DNA of 64,000 nt, from positions 1 to 64,000 of the forward strand of contig JAEYWX010000031.1 of NCBI GenBank assembly GCA_023428755.1, read 5' to 3'. The stretch comes from Bacteroidota bacterium (GTDB lineage Bacteria > Bacteroidota > Bacteroidia > Chitinophagales > Chitinophagaceae). Made by a program: the position numbers and the translations under genes. Positions 1-9,652 of this stretch are shown piece after piece. Each line of letters begins with the position of its first letter. Position 1 is the stretch's first letter. The notes beneath the pieces are model-generated. The model saw only the letters and a program-made list of their open reading frames with translations. It was not told where the DNA came from and searched no databases.

Positions 1-2
1 AG

Positions 3-185
3 GTATTTTTTGCCTGCGCACTGCATCCTCAACTTTATTCATCAACCTATTTTAGGATCAATTATCTTAGTAAACCAATAACAGGATTAATTAACCAAAC
101 CAGTCAACTAATTTTAGGACGAGACAGCTTTTTAATCACCTTTGGTTCGGGGCTTGACGGAACACGGAATACCACAACTGCATAA
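3..185 (+). CDS. C-terminal fragment of an unrecognised protein (5' end outside window)
   Basis: A frame is open from the first bases of the window to a TAA at 183-185, giving about 60 residues. The fragment has alternating aromatic and polar residues near its start and ends in a Gly/Thr-rich tail with the residues GSGLDGTRNTTTA. This could be the end of a beta-rich or outer-membrane protein, but no family is recognised. No start codon is visible, so if real it is the 3' end of a gene beginning left of the window. Because the frame is short and the sequence around it looks decayed, it could also be chance or a relic. Confidence 0.35.
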   Translation, partial: VFFACALHPQLYSSTYFRINYLSKPITGLINQTSQLILGRDSFLITFGSGLDGTRNTTTA

Positions 186-228
186 AGCTGTTAACCGTTA
201 TGCCTCATGCTAAAAAGACAGACAACAA

Positions 229-423
229 ATGAGTAAAGTAAAAATCAAATTAATTATACTCGGACAACTTCCTGTTGACTTGGACAAAATAAAGTTGACT
301 AAATGGAAATCTGATGTTTTTGAAATTGTTGGACAAATTGACAATTACTCCATAAACATTTTCAAATCCCGGTCATCACAAAGCCATTACCTGGCGGTAA
401 TGCCAAGTGAAGTGCAAAATTAA
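229..423 (+). CDS. small hypothetical protein, 64 aa, possibly a gene remnant
   Basis: An ATG-initiated frame of 64 residues that begins with a basic/hydrophobic stretch (MSKVKIKLIILGQLP) and continues with a Lys/Trp-rich middle. No signal peptide, membrane segment or known motif is recognised. The C-terminal third (from about residue 47) loses the hydrophobic pattern, and a different frame (411-563) continues with protein-like composition. That would fit a frameshifted gene, but I cannot demonstrate it. No promoter or ribosome-binding site was found. The surroundings look like an accessory or decaying stretch rather than core genome. Confidence 0.3.
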   Translation: MSKVKIKLIILGQLPVDLDKIKLTKWKSDVFEIVGQIDNYSINIFKSRSSQSHYLAVMPSEVQN

Positions 424-754
424 ACCAAGCGGAGTGGATGTATAATGACCAGACAAACAGAAAAAGAAAAATCCAATGGAAATTCAACTACAAAAATCAG
501 GGCATTCATACATTGAAAAGTTCACAGGCCTACCACTCTCCCTTTTCTACATTTGAGGTATAAATTGCCCCCATACCAAGCGCCAATATGTGAATTGTTA
601 TTTTAAGCAGTACGCAGAACTTTTGTTTTCGCAGCCCGATCAAACAAATTTCTAAAGGAAATTTTCACAATAGCTTAACCAGGTATTTTATTTACTTGCA
701 GGAACAAAAAGTTGAGCCACCTATTATGAATATTTTATTATCAACTCGAATGCT
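424..754. other. gene-poor stretch with possible coding relics
   Basis: No supported gene. Two short frames are open here: 411-563 in one frame and 476-556 (26 codons from an ATG) in another. Neither can be assigned. The rest, up to the start of the next gene at 755, is AT-rich and shows no tRNA, terminator-grade hairpin or full TAnnTTTG promoter. Confidence 0.4.
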
Positions 755-1216
755 ATGAAAAGATTTCTCGTTTTATTGATCAGCATTTCGATTGCTGTGT
801 CCAGCACTTCCGGTCAAAACAGATTTCCTGACCTCGACACAACTGCACTTGTATCCGGGAATTACGATATCAAAAAAATGAGCAAACCCTACACCGTAAT
901 TATCTATGGCGGTGTAGGCTGCAGTTACTCAAAATACCTGCTGCAAAATTTAGATGTGCTGCAGGAATGTAAAGATCGTTGCGACATTGTGTTGATCATG
1001 GACCAGCCGAAAGACAGTATCATCAACTACATGAACGATATAGCCGGCAAGTACCCAACCTTTACAAATACGATCCTCAATTACCGGCTGAAGAAAAAAT
1101 CTGACATTTTTCCGCAATTGCTACTGTTTAAAAACAAAGTACAAATTGAACATATTGTTGGCATAAAAGAAGGAATGTTAACCAACACAAAGAAACGGAT
1201 ACTGGAAGGCAACTGA
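755..1216 (+). CDS. exported thioredoxin-fold protein with a CxxS active site
   Basis: 153 residues. Residues 1-20 form a Sec signal peptide (basic MKR, hydrophobic core, Ser/Gly before Gln21), so the mature protein should be periplasmic or lipid-facing. After an N-terminal strand, residues 47-60 read YTVIIYGGVGCSYSKY. This is the beta-strand/active-site helix pattern of thioredoxin folds, but the site is C56-S-Y-S59 (CxxS) rather than CxxC. Such monothiol sites are more typical of isomerase- or glutaredoxin-like activity, or of sensors, than of disulfide oxidation. Two further cysteines (about 72 and 76) could form a structural disulfide. It stands alone, with no redox partner beside it. The fold assignment rests on the motif and length; substrate unknown. 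Confidence 0.6.
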   Translation: MKRFLVLLISISIAVSSTSGQNRFPDLDTTALVSGNYDIKKMSKPYTVIIYGGVGCSYSKYLLQNLDVLQECKDRCDIVLIMDQPKDSIINYMNDIAGKYPTFTNTILNYRLKKKSDIFPQLLLFKNKVQIEHIVGIKEGMLTNTKKRILEGN

Positions 1217-1330
1217 GGTTTCAGGAATTGCAGTGGCACAAATCAGCGCCATGTATAAACTTCCCTACCCACTCCTGCGCAATACTATACAGAATGGTTA
1301 ACTTTAAACAGTAAATCAAGAAACCATCGA

Positions 1331-1999
1331 ATGAATCCTTACCTCAAGCAACAACCAACAACTGCTGATTATGCAATTATTTTAATGAACCTGCTTCCAC
1401 TTGCAGGTGTATGGATGTTTGACTGGGACCCACGGCAACTATTCCTCATTTATTGCTTTGAAAGTGTGTTGATAGGTATTGTTACCATTTTAAAGATGGG
1501 GCTATTACCTCTTTTACGTAAAGATGAGAACGGAACGCCGCCGGGAAAAGGCCGCTTTGGAGTGAGCATCGGGATGATCCTGTTTTTCATTTTCCACTTT
1601 GGTATTTTTGTATTTGTACAGTTGATGATCTTTTTAGGAGTAAGTAATCTGATGCCAAATGGAAGTCCATTGCAATTGATCAAATCGCTGCCTACCCTGC
1701 TTGATTCGTACAGTAAAATCTTATTTCTTCTTTTTGCAGGGATCTATCTGTTGCAGATGATCATCGAGTTTATTATCAAAGGCGGTTATAAGCAAACGGG
1801 GAATCTGCAGATCATGATGTCGCCTTACCTGCGCATTTTTGTTCAGCAATTTGTTGTGATCGTAGGTGGAATGTTCCTGAGCTTTGGTGCCGGTAAAATT
1901 TTCATGATCATTTTCGTAGCGGTGAAATTATTCTTCGAAGTATTTGTGGATTACCAGCGTTACCTCACCGAAATAGCAGCCAAACAATCAGCCAAGTAA
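1331..1999 (+). CDS. DUF6498-type integral membrane protein
   Basis: 222 residues with about five to six hydrophobic segments (roughly 15-30, 38-60, 77-103, 128-150, 165-185, 187-208). An N-terminal pattern reads NLLPLAGVWMFDWDPRQLFLIYCFESVLIGIVTILKM (quoted by key residues: WD, YxxE, ILKM), which matches the DUF6498 family as I know it. The function of the family is not established. Its last codons overlap the convergent sugar-kinase gene by 12 bases. A regulatory or transport role cannot be inferred from the sequence. Confidence 0.6.
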   Translation: MNPYLKQQPTTADYAIILMNLLPLAGVWMFDWDPRQLFLIYCFESVLIGIVTILKMGLLPLLRKDENGTPPGKGRFGVSIGMILFFIFHFGIFVFVQLMIFLGVSNLMPNGSPLQLIKSLPTLLDSYSKILFLLFAGIYLLQMIIEFIIKGGYKQTGNLQIMMSPYLRIFVQQFVVIVGGMFLSFGAGKIFMIIFVAVKLFFEVFVDYQRYLTEIAAKQSAK

Positions 2000-2983
2000 T
2001 GTATGTGTTTCACGCAGCAACTGTTGTTTGTCGATGGCTGCAGTGCCCACTATTTCGCATACGAGGCCTCCTGCTATATTGGCAATTTCCGCCATCAGTT
2101 TTACATCTTTTGTAGCCGTGTACACCAGCGATGCAACAGCTATCACAGTATCGCCTGCGCCACTTACATCGGCAATGGTACGGCGATGCGAAGGAATGAT
2201 GTCTGCTTCCGTTTCGTTTTCGTAATACACGCCTTTTTCAGACAGTGTAATAAAAGAAGTATGATGTTGCAGTTGTTCTTTTAGCTGGCGGTGAATTTGT
2301 TGTAAGGATTCAGGGTTCACTTCATCGGTGAGCAGATTCAACCCGTCTTTTACTTCTTTCAAGTTAGGTTTAAACACATCCACCCCTTTGTAACTGAAAA
2401 AGTTTTTCCGCTTGGGATCAACTGTTGTAACAATGCCGTGATGCCTGCACAGATCAATTGCTTTTTGAATCACCGTTTCGGTCAACACACCTTTGTTGTA
2501 ATCTTCAAAAATGAGAACATCCGGTTTTTCCTGTGCAATAAATGTTTGCAGTGCAAGGATGAGTCTGTTCTCATCTTCATAACCAAGGTCGGTGGTCATT
2601 TCATTATCCAACCGCATCATTTGCTGGTTACGGCTAATGATCCTTGTTTTACTGGTGGTAATGCGTTTACTGCTGCTGAGCAAAAAATCGGTTTTAATAT
2701 TCTTCTCCTGCAGTAACTGCTGTAATTGTTTTCCGTCATCATCAGCTCCTACCACACTGATCATGGATACACTTGCACCAAGCGATGCAATATTCAACGC
2801 AACGTTTGATGCGCCACCGATCCGGTTTTCTTTTTTATCAACTGTAACAATGGGAACGGGTGCTTCCGGCGAAATCCGCTCTACATGTCCCCACACATAA
2901 TTATCAAGCATCACATCGCCGATAACAGCAACTTTGAGGTGCGACATTTTTTCAAACAACTGATCGATATTGACTGACGACAT
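1988..2983 (-). CDS. hldE: PfkB-family sugar kinase, HldE/RfaE1 type (heptose-7-phosphate kinase)
   Basis: 331 residues, the size of a stand-alone kinase domain of HldE. In the family this enzyme phosphorylates D-glycero-beta-D-manno-heptose 7-phosphate at C1 for LPS core heptose. Visible features are the N-terminal GDVMLDNYVWG strand (22-32), the sugar-binding GGASNVALN motif (56-64), the DPKRKN phosphate-binding region (about 189-194) and the PfkB signature SGAGDT with the catalytic base D278. The C-terminal nucleotidyltransferase domain of bifunctional HldE is absent. It lies 1 nt downstream of the permease gene on the same strand and probably shares a transcript. A related sugar kinase with another substrate is possible. 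Confidence 0.75.
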   Translation of the reverse strand: MSSVNIDQLFEKMSHLKVAVIGDVMLDNYVWGHVERISPEAPVPIVTVDKKENRIGGASNVALNIASLGASVSMISVVGADDDGKQLQQLLQEKNIKTDFLLSSSKRITTSKTRIISRNQQMMRLDNEMTTDLGYEDENRLILALQTFIAQEKPDVLIFEDYNKGVLTETVIQKAIDLCRHHGIVTTVDPKRKNFFSYKGVDVFKPNLKEVKDGLNLLTDEVNPESLQQIHRQLKEQLQHHTSFITLSEKGVYYENETEADIIPSHRRTIADVSGAGDTVIAVASLVYTATKDVKLMAEIANIAGGLVCEIVGTAAIDKQQLLRETHTLLG

Positions 2984-2984
2984 A

Positions 2985-4397
2985 TTACGCTGTTCGCTTT
3001 TTACTGGCTACCGCCATATAATACACCGGTATGCCGATTAATACAATAATTAAACCCGGCCATGTAAACTCCGGCTTAAATACAATGAGGAGTATACAGA
3101 ATGTGAGCCCCATCAAAATATACACTACCGGCAGCACCGGGTAACCAAATGCACGGTAAGGCCGTTCCAGGTCGGGTTGTTTTTTGCGAAGGATGAATAT
3201 CCCTGCAATGGTAAGCATGTAAAACAATACCACCACAAACGAAATCATATCCAGCAACTGACCATACTTTCCACTTACACTCCACAAACAGGCAATAATG
3301 CATTGTACCCACAAGCTCCATTGCGGTACAGCAAATTTATTTAACTCGCCTGCCTGTTTAAAAAACAAGCCATCTTTTGCCATGGTATAATACACTCTTG
3401 CGCCAGCCAGAATCAATCCGTTGTTACAGCCGAAGGTGGAGATCATGATCATGAGTGCAATAATGATGGTACCTGCATTTCCAAAGATTACATTGGAAGC
3501 TACAACGGCAACACGGTCTTTTTCTGCTGATGCAATTTCCTGCAAGGGCAATACAGCAGTGTACATAATGTTTGCCGACACATAAATGATGGTAACGATC
3601 AATGTACCTAAAAATAAACTCAGCCCGATATTTCGTTTTGGATTTTTAATTTCACCTGCAATGAATGTTACATTGTTCCATGCATCACTGCTGAAAATGG
3701 AACCTACCATGGCCGCAGCAATGGCACCCAATGCAGCGATCATTGTGTAACTGCCGATGCTTCCATCCGGACTTAATGATTGCAGATTCCATGCATCGCT
3801 CCAGTTGGCACTCCACACATCGGGTTTCAAAAAGATCAACCCAAAAATAATGAGACCAAACAAACTCAACAGCTTGGTAACAGTGAATGATGTTTGGATG
3901 AATTTCCCTTCTTTTACGCCACGTGTATTGATGTACGTTAGTAATACAATCAATGCAATGGACACAAGCTGTGCAGGCGATATTAAAATAAAGCCGAGAT
4001 CAAGTGCAACAAGATCTTCGCTTACACCGGGAATCAGATAAGCAAGAAATTTGGAGAACGCCACACCAACCGCTGCAATGGTTGCTGTTTGTATTACCGT
4101 AAAAAAACTCCAGCCATATAAAAAGCCAAGTAACGGATTGTAGGCCTCTTTGAGATATACATACTGCCCTCCGGCCTTTGGATACATGCCACTCAGTTCA
4201 CCATAACTAACGGCGGCGATCAGGGTCATTAAACCGGTGAGCAGCCATACAACGATCAACCAGCCGGCGCTGCCTACGTTTCGTGTAATATCGGCACTTA
4301 CAATAAAAATGCCCGAACCGATCATAGAACCTGCTACCACCATAGTAGCATCGAGTAAGCTTAAGGATGGTTTAAATTCCTGTTGTGTAGCGCTCAT
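2985..4397 (-). CDS. APC-superfamily amino acid permease
   Basis: 470 residues with about 12 hydrophobic segments. The first segment carries the hallmark GSMIGSGIFIV (residues about 22-32), which in APC transporters forms the unwound TM1 substrate site. It is followed by the GELSGMYPKAGGQYVYL region of TM2-TM3. These place it in the amino acid/polyamine/organocation family (LAT/YfnA-like). It acts in the inner membrane, probably as a proton-coupled amino acid carrier. The substrate cannot be read from the sequence. The gene ends one base before the kinase start, which suggests a two-gene unit. Confidence 0.85.
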   Translation of the reverse strand: MSATQQEFKPSLSLLDATMVVAGSMIGSGIFIVSADITRNVGSAGWLIVVWLLTGLMTLIAAVSYGELSGMYPKAGGQYVYLKEAYNPLLGFLYGWSFFTVIQTATIAAVGVAFSKFLAYLIPGVSEDLVALDLGFILISPAQLVSIALIVLLTYINTRGVKEGKFIQTSFTVTKLLSLFGLIIFGLIFLKPDVWSANWSDAWNLQSLSPDGSIGSYTMIAALGAIAAAMVGSIFSSDAWNNVTFIAGEIKNPKRNIGLSLFLGTLIVTIIYVSANIMYTAVLPLQEIASAEKDRVAVVASNVIFGNAGTIIIALMIMISTFGCNNGLILAGARVYYTMAKDGLFFKQAGELNKFAVPQWSLWVQCIIACLWSVSGKYGQLLDMISFVVVLFYMLTIAGIFILRKKQPDLERPYRAFGYPVLPVVYILMGLTFCILLIVFKPEFTWPGLIIVLIGIPVYYMAVASKKRTA

Positions 4398-4542
4398 AGC
4401 AATTGTTTCGTTTCAAATGAATGCAATGCAACCTAAAACTTTACGCATCCGTAACAGGCACGTTTGTTTTACGGCAGATAACGTTTGATACAACTATATT
4501 GTATCATTAGTGAAACGGAAGATAAGAATTAATTCGAAACGG

Positions 4543-5154
4543 CTATTGCTTCTTGCTTTGCTTGTATGTTTCGTTCAACCCCTTTACAACTTCGCTGGTA
4601 ATGTTGAAGGCTGTGTCTTTGAAGTAAAGCGTTGGGTTGCCTTCCTGTGTAGAGAAGATGAAATTATATTTCCCCTGCTTGTTATATTCTTTCAGGTATT
4701 CGTTGATCCGTTTTTGAATTTCATCAATGGCCTTTGCCTGGTTTTCGAGATGCTGCCCTTGCAGTGTTTGCTGGCGCTGGCCAATTTGCTGGTAACGTGT
4801 CTGGTATTCCTGTTGAAACTTCTCTGCTTCCAATTGTGTAATGGCTTGTCCTTTTTTGAGGAACTCAATACGGTCACGCTCCAGTTTATTCAAGTCGCCC
4901 TGGATCTGGTTATCGTAACGTATTTTCTCACGTTCAATATCATCGTTCTTTAACTTGAAGAATTCATAGTACTTCTGGATCGTATCCAGATCAATGTAAG
5001 CAACACGAATGTGTTGCTCAACTGCGTCGGCACTGTCTTTCTTCACTGCGGAACCAATTGTTTCTTTTGGTTTGTTTCCGCTAAAATGCAATACATAAAG
5101 CACAGCCACTGCTGCTGCTATAATTCCCAGTAAAATGCTTTGAATACTTTTCAT
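4543..5154 (-). CDS. OmpH/Skp-family periplasmic chaperone-like protein
   Basis: 203 residues. An N-terminal hydrophobic segment (about 5-23) is a signal anchor. Residues about 48-60 read HIRVAYIDLDTIQKYY, the typical OmpH/Skp start of the mature domain. Residues 70-150 are a charged, Gln-rich coiled coil with heptad spacing, and the C-terminus (about 165-190) returns to a beta segment with NFIFSTQEGNPTLYF. Skp proteins hold unfolded outer-membrane proteins in the periplasm as trimers with coiled-coil arms; this member keeps that layout. The gene sits between the rpoC terminator and the permease gene. A hairpin with 7-bp arms at 4487-4505 lies downstream. Confidence 0.8.
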   Translation of the reverse strand: MKSIQSILLGIIAAAVAVLYVLHFSGNKPKETIGSAVKKDSADAVEQHIRVAYIDLDTIQKYYEFFKLKNDDIEREKIRYDNQIQGDLNKLERDRIEFLKKGQAITQLEAEKFQQEYQTRYQQIGQRQQTLQGQHLENQAKAIDEIQKRINEYLKEYNKQGKYNFIFSTQEGNPTLYFKDTAFNITSEVVKGLNETYKQSKKQ

Positions 5155-5233
5155 AATCAGGTGGGCAAAGTAAAGGATTTCGTTTGAGTGTAAAAAAACG
5201 AAATGCTTTTTAAGAAAGCGTTAACATGAAGAA

Positions 5234-5265
5234 AAGCTGCCAGCTATTCGCTACCAGCTGCCAGC
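5234..5265. repeat. short-period repeat (AGCTGCCAGC word)
   Basis: The word AGCTGCCAGC occurs at both ends of this stretch with a degenerate copy between (GCTATTCGCTACC). The unit recurs at a period of about 7-10 nt. It lies in the 204-nt junction between ompH and rpoC and is one of several unrelated short-period repeats at gene junctions in this window. Confidence 0.5.
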
Positions 5266-5303
5266 AAACAACAGGACTATTGATTATACAGCAGTATGTA
5301 AAA

Positions 5304-5338
5304 CAAAAAAGTCCCTCCACTGAGGCGGAGGGACTTTG
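5304..5338 (-). terminator. rho-independent terminator after rpoC
   Basis: Read on the minus strand, AAGTCCCTCC and GGAGGGACTT form a stem around a short loop and are followed by a T-run (TTTTTTG). It begins 21 nt after the rpoC stop codon. Confidence 0.85.
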
Positions 5339-5358
5339 CACTATCATTCAACGATTGC

Positions 5359-8300
5359 TTATTCTTCTTCATCAAAGCTCATGGCTTCTTTGGTAGTAAG
5401 GAGTAATTCATACTCTTCTTTGCTACCAACGATCATGTTCTCGAATTCACGTAAGCCTGTGCCTGCAGGGATCGGGTGACCGGTAATTACGTTCTCTTTC
5501 AAGCCGAGTAATTCATCGGTTTTACCTTCAATTGCTGCCGTACTCAACACCTTGGTTGTTTCCTGGAACGATGCAGCTGAGATCCAGCTTTGTACGCCCA
5601 GTGAAGCTTTGGTGATACCCAGCAATACCGGTTGAGCCGTTGCAGAATGTGCATCTCTTACTTCTACCAGCTTTTTATCGGCACGGCGAAGGATACTGTT
5701 TTCTTCACGGAACTCACGCAGTGTAACAATTTGTCCCGGACGGAACTTGTTGCTGTCGCCTGGATCGGTTACAACTTTCTTGTCGAAGATGCGATCGTTC
5801 TCTTCGTTGAATTCGAAACGATCTACGAGATCTTCTTCAAGGAATTTCGTATCACCTGCATCAATGATCTCCACTTTCTTCATCATCTGACGAACGATGG
5901 TTTCAATATGCTTATCATTGATCTTCACACCTTGTAAACGATATACTTCCTGGATCTCATTTACCACGTACTCCTGTACTGCAAACGGTCCTTTGATGGT
6001 GAGGATATCAGCCGGTGCAATTTGTCCGTCACTTAACGGCACACCCGCTTTAATAAAGTCACCTTCCTGTGCAAGGATCTGGCGTGTAAGAGGTACAAGA
6101 TACTTCTTCACCACTTCATCCTTACTGGTTACAATGATCTCACGGTTACCACGCTTGATGTTACCAAAGCTTACCACACCATCAATTTCAGAAACAATGG
6201 CAGGGTTACCTGGATTACGTGCTTCAAACAATTCAGTTACACGAGGAAGACCACCGGTGATATCACGAAGCTTACCAAGTACACGTGGGATTTTCACCAA
6301 CACCTGACCGGCAATTACCTCATCTCCTTCTTCCATCACAATGTGTGATCCAACAGGCAGGTTGTATGATTTTGTTTCTTTCGCTCCTTCTACGATCAAC
6401 GCAGGGATCTTGGTCTTATCTTTTGTTTCAATTACCACTTTCTCACGGTGACCTGTTTGCTCATCGGCCTGCTCACGGAAGGTGATACCATCCAGAATAT
6501 TTTCAAATTTGATGGTACCTGCAATTTCAGCAACAACAACGTTGTTGAACGGATCCCACTTACAGATCGAATCACCTTTCTTCACCTGCTGTCCTTCCTT
6601 CACGGTTAATGTTGCACCGTAAGGAATGTTGTTGGTAATAAGTAAGCGATCGTTCTTTAAATCCATGATCCTTACTTCACCAGTACGGCCAATAACCATC
6701 TGTACTTTTTCACCTTCGTTGTTGGTTGTAGTTACAGTACGTAATCCATCGAACTGGATGGTACCATCAAACTTCGCCAACAATGAAGATTCTACTGATG
6801 CAGAACCGGCAACACCACCCACGTGGAAGGTACGGAGTGTTAACTGAGTACCAGGTTCACCAATTGACTGTGCAGCAATGATACCTACCGCATCACCTTT
6901 TTGTGCAGTTGCACCTGTTGCCAGGTTTTTACCATAACACTTCACACACACACCCCGCTTGCTTTCGCAGGTAAGTACTGAACGTATTTCAACCGTTTCA
7001 ATACCTGCTTCTTCAATTTGGCGTGCAATGGCAGGTGATATTTCTTCGCCGGCACTGATGATCAATGCATCTGTTACCGGATCGTACACATTGTGTAATG
7101 ATGTACGTCCTTCAATACGATCGCTCAGTGGTTCAATAATATCCTCGTTATCTTTCAATGCACTTGTTGCAATACCACGCAGTGTTCCGCAATCCTCATC
7201 TTTGATCACAACGTCTTGTGCAACGTCAACCAAACGACGGGTCAGGTAACCGGCATCCGCTGTTTTCAAGGCAGTATCGGCCAAACCTTTACGGGCACCG
7301 TGGGTAGAGATAAAGTAATCCAATACACTCAAGCCATCTTTAAAGTTGCTCAATACAGGATTCTCGATGATCTCACTTCCGGTAGAACCACTCTTACGTG
7401 GTTTCGCCATCAGACCACGGATACCAGCCAGCTGTTTTACCTGCTGCTTACTACCACGTGCACCTGAATCAAGCATCATGTACACTGAGTTGAACCCTTG
7501 CTTATCAGAAGCCATTTCACGGATCAACGTTTCTGTTACACGTGTATCCACACGGCTCCAGATATCGATGATCTGGTTGTAACGCTCGTTGTTGGTGATC
7601 AAACCCATGTTGTAGCTATCCCACACTTCATCTACTTCACCTTGCGCATTCTCCACCAATTCCGCTTTTACTTCAGGGATGATGAGATCGTTGATGTTGA
7701 ACGACAATCCACCCTGGAAGGCTGTACGGAATCCAAGTGTTTTAATATCATCAAGGAACTTCGCTGTTTTTGGAACGTTGGTAATTTCAATGATATCACC
7801 AATGATCTCACGTAAGTTCTTCTTCGTTAATAATGCATTTACAAAACCTACTTCTTTCGGAACAAACTGGTTAAAGATCACACGACCTACTGTGGTTTCG
7901 ATGAGCTTGTTAACCAATTGACCTTTTTCAAGTACGTTGGCTTTTACTTTGATCCATGCGTGAAGATCAACCTGCTTTTCGTTGTAAGCAATGATCACCT
8001 CTTCAGCAGAATAAAACGCTTTGCCCTGACCTTTTACAATTTCAGTATCAGTTGTTTTCTTTCCTTTAGAAATATAGTACAGACCGAGTACCATGTCCTG
8101 TGAAGGAAGGGTGATCGGCTGTCCGTTTTGCGGGTTGAGGATGTTGTGCGAAGCAAGCATCAATAACTGTGCTTCCAATACAGCCGCATTGCTTAACGGA
8201 ACGTGTACCGCCATCTGATCACCATCGAAATCGGCGTTGAACGCAGAACATACGAGCGGGTGAAGCTGAATCGCTTTTCCTTCGATCAGTTTTGGCTGGA

Positions 8301-9645
8301 AGGCCTGGATTGATAAACGGTGCAGTGTTGGGGCACGGTTTAACATGATCGGATGACCTTTCAATATATTTTCAAGGATATCCCAAACAATGGCTTCTTT
8401 CTTATCCACGAGTTTACGTGCAGACTTCACTGTTTTAACGATACCTCTTTCAATGAGCTTACGGATGATGAATGGTTTGAACAATTCAGCAGCCATATCT
8501 TTTGGTAATCCGCACTCATGCAATTTCATTTCAGGACCTACCACGATCACCGAACGACCGGAATAGTCAACACGCTTACCAAGTAAGTTCTGACGGAAAC
8601 GACCTTGCTTTCCTTTCAACACATCACTCAACGATTTCAATGCACGACCACCTTCAGCTTTCACCGCATTTGATTTACGGCTGTTGTCGAACAATGAATC
8701 GATAGCTTCCTGTAACATACGTTTTTCGTTACGAAGGATTACCTCAGGAGCTTTGATCTCCAATAATCTTTTCAAACGGTTGTTACGGATAATTACACGA
8801 CGATACAAGTCATTCAGATCAGATGATGCAAAACGACCACCATCCAATGGAACAAGCGGACGCAGTTCCGGTGGAATAACGGGGATGTATTGCATTACCA
8901 TCCATTCAGGACGGTTGGTGATACGTTGGTTGGCATCACGGAAAGCTTCCACAACGCTCAAACGCTTTAACGCATCTGCCTTCCGTTGCTGTGAGGTTTC
9001 AGTTGCAGCTGCATTACGTAAATCGTAGCTCAATTGATCGAGATCAATACGCTGCAACATATCATGCACCGCTTCAGCACCCATCTTTGCAATGAATTTC
9101 TGCGGGTCTTCATCAGGCAGGTACTGATTATCTTTGGGTAATGTATCTAACAGGTCGAGGTATTCTTCTTCTGTAAGAAGATCGCCCATTGCCATGTTTT
9201 CTTTTACGCCGGGTTGAATTACCACATAGCGCTCGTAATAGACGATGGTCTCTAATTTCTTAGAGCTTACACCCAATAAGTAACCGATTTTATTAGGCAA
9301 TGATTTAAAGTACCAGATGTGTACAACAGGCACCACCAGTTTAATGTGGCCCATACGCTCACGACGCACTTTCTTTTCTGTTACTTCCACACCACAACGG
9401 TCGCACACAATACCCTTGTAACGGATACGCTTGTACTTACCGCAGGCACATTCAAAATCTTTTACTGGTCCGAAAATACGCTCGCAGAACAAACCATCAC
9501 GCTCAGGTTTGTATGTACGATAGTTGATTGTTTCGGGCTTTAATACTTCACCAAAACTGCGTTCCAGGATTGTATCAGGAGATGCAAGTCCGATGGTGAT
9601 CTTTGAAAACGTAGGCCTCTGACGGTTTTCTTTTCTGAATGCCAT
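5359..9645 (-). CDS. rpoC: RNA polymerase beta' subunit
   Basis: 1428 residues, full length for a Bacteroidota beta' subunit. The N-terminal zinc site is C66, C68, C81, C84. The invariant NADFDGD motif, whose three Asp chelate the catalytic magnesium, lies at about residues 470-476 (near 8220-8240). The second zinc cluster is in the LTCESKRGVCVKCYG region near residue 893. Together with beta it forms the catalytic cleft of RNA polymerase. It follows rpoB by 120 nt, a spacer that contains hairpin-forming repeats but no T-run terminator, so cotranscription from the rpoB promoter is likely. The terminator follows at 5304-5338. The reading frame is intact. Confidence 0.99.
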   Translation of the reverse strand: MAFRKENRQRPTFSKITIGLASPDTILERSFGEVLKPETINYRTYKPERDGLFCERIFGPVKDFECACGKYKRIRYKGIVCDRCGVEVTEKKVRRERMGHIKLVVPVVHIWYFKSLPNKIGYLLGVSSKKLETIVYYERYVVIQPGVKENMAMGDLLTEEEYLDLLDTLPKDNQYLPDEDPQKFIAKMGAEAVHDMLQRIDLDQLSYDLRNAAATETSQQRKADALKRLSVVEAFRDANQRITNRPEWMVMQYIPVIPPELRPLVPLDGGRFASSDLNDLYRRVIIRNNRLKRLLEIKAPEVILRNEKRMLQEAIDSLFDNSRKSNAVKAEGGRALKSLSDVLKGKQGRFRQNLLGKRVDYSGRSVIVVGPEMKLHECGLPKDMAAELFKPFIIRKLIERGIVKTVKSARKLVDKKEAIVWDILENILKGHPIMLNRAPTLHRLSIQAFQPKLIEGKAIQLHPLVCSAFNADFDGDQMAVHVPLSNAAVLEAQLLMLASHNILNPQNGQPITLPSQDMVLGLYYISKGKKTTDTEIVKGQGKAFYSAEEVIIAYNEKQVDLHAWIKVKANVLEKGQLVNKLIETTVGRVIFNQFVPKEVGFVNALLTKKNLREIIGDIIEITNVPKTAKFLDDIKTLGFRTAFQGGLSFNINDLIIPEVKAELVENAQGEVDEVWDSYNMGLITNNERYNQIIDIWSRVDTRVTETLIREMASDKQGFNSVYMMLDSGARGSKQQVKQLAGIRGLMAKPRKSGSTGSEIIENPVLSNFKDGLSVLDYFISTHGARKGLADTALKTADAGYLTRRLVDVAQDVVIKDEDCGTLRGIATSALKDNEDIIEPLSDRIEGRTSLHNVYDPVTDALIISAGEEISPAIARQIEEAGIETVEIRSVLTCESKRGVCVKCYGKNLATGATAQKGDAVGIIAAQSIGEPGTQLTLRTFHVGGVAGSASVESSLLAKFDGTIQFDGLRTVTTTNNEGEKVQMVIGRTGEVRIMDLKNDRLLITNNIPYGATLTVKEGQQVKKGDSICKWDPFNNVVVAEIAGTIKFENILDGITFREQADEQTGHREKVVIETKDKTKIPALIVEGAKETKSYNLPVGSHIVMEEGDEVIAGQVLVKIPRVLGKLRDITGGLPRVTELFEARNPGNPAIVSEIDGVVSFGNIKRGNREIIVTSKDEVVKKYLVPLTRQILAQEGDFIKAGVPLSDGQIAPADILTIKGPFAVQEYVVNEIQEVYRLQGVKINDKHIETIVRQMMKKVEIIDAGDTKFLEEDLVDRFEFNEENDRIFDKKVVTDPGDSNKFRPGQIVTLREFREENSILRRADKKLVEVRDAHSATAQPVLLGITKASLGVQSWISAASFQETTKVLSTAAIEGKTDELLGLKENVITGHPIPAGTGLREFENMIVGSKEEYELLLTTKEAMSFDEEE

Positions 9646-9652
9646 AAGTTTT

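Noticed and set aside
5163..5175. TTACTTTG (minus strand) before ompH as a promoter
   Set aside because: It deviates from TAnnTTTG at the second base and has no -33 partner.
5632..9543. Many plus-strand frames of 60-136 codons across rpoC
   Set aside because: All are antisense shadows of an intact rpoC.
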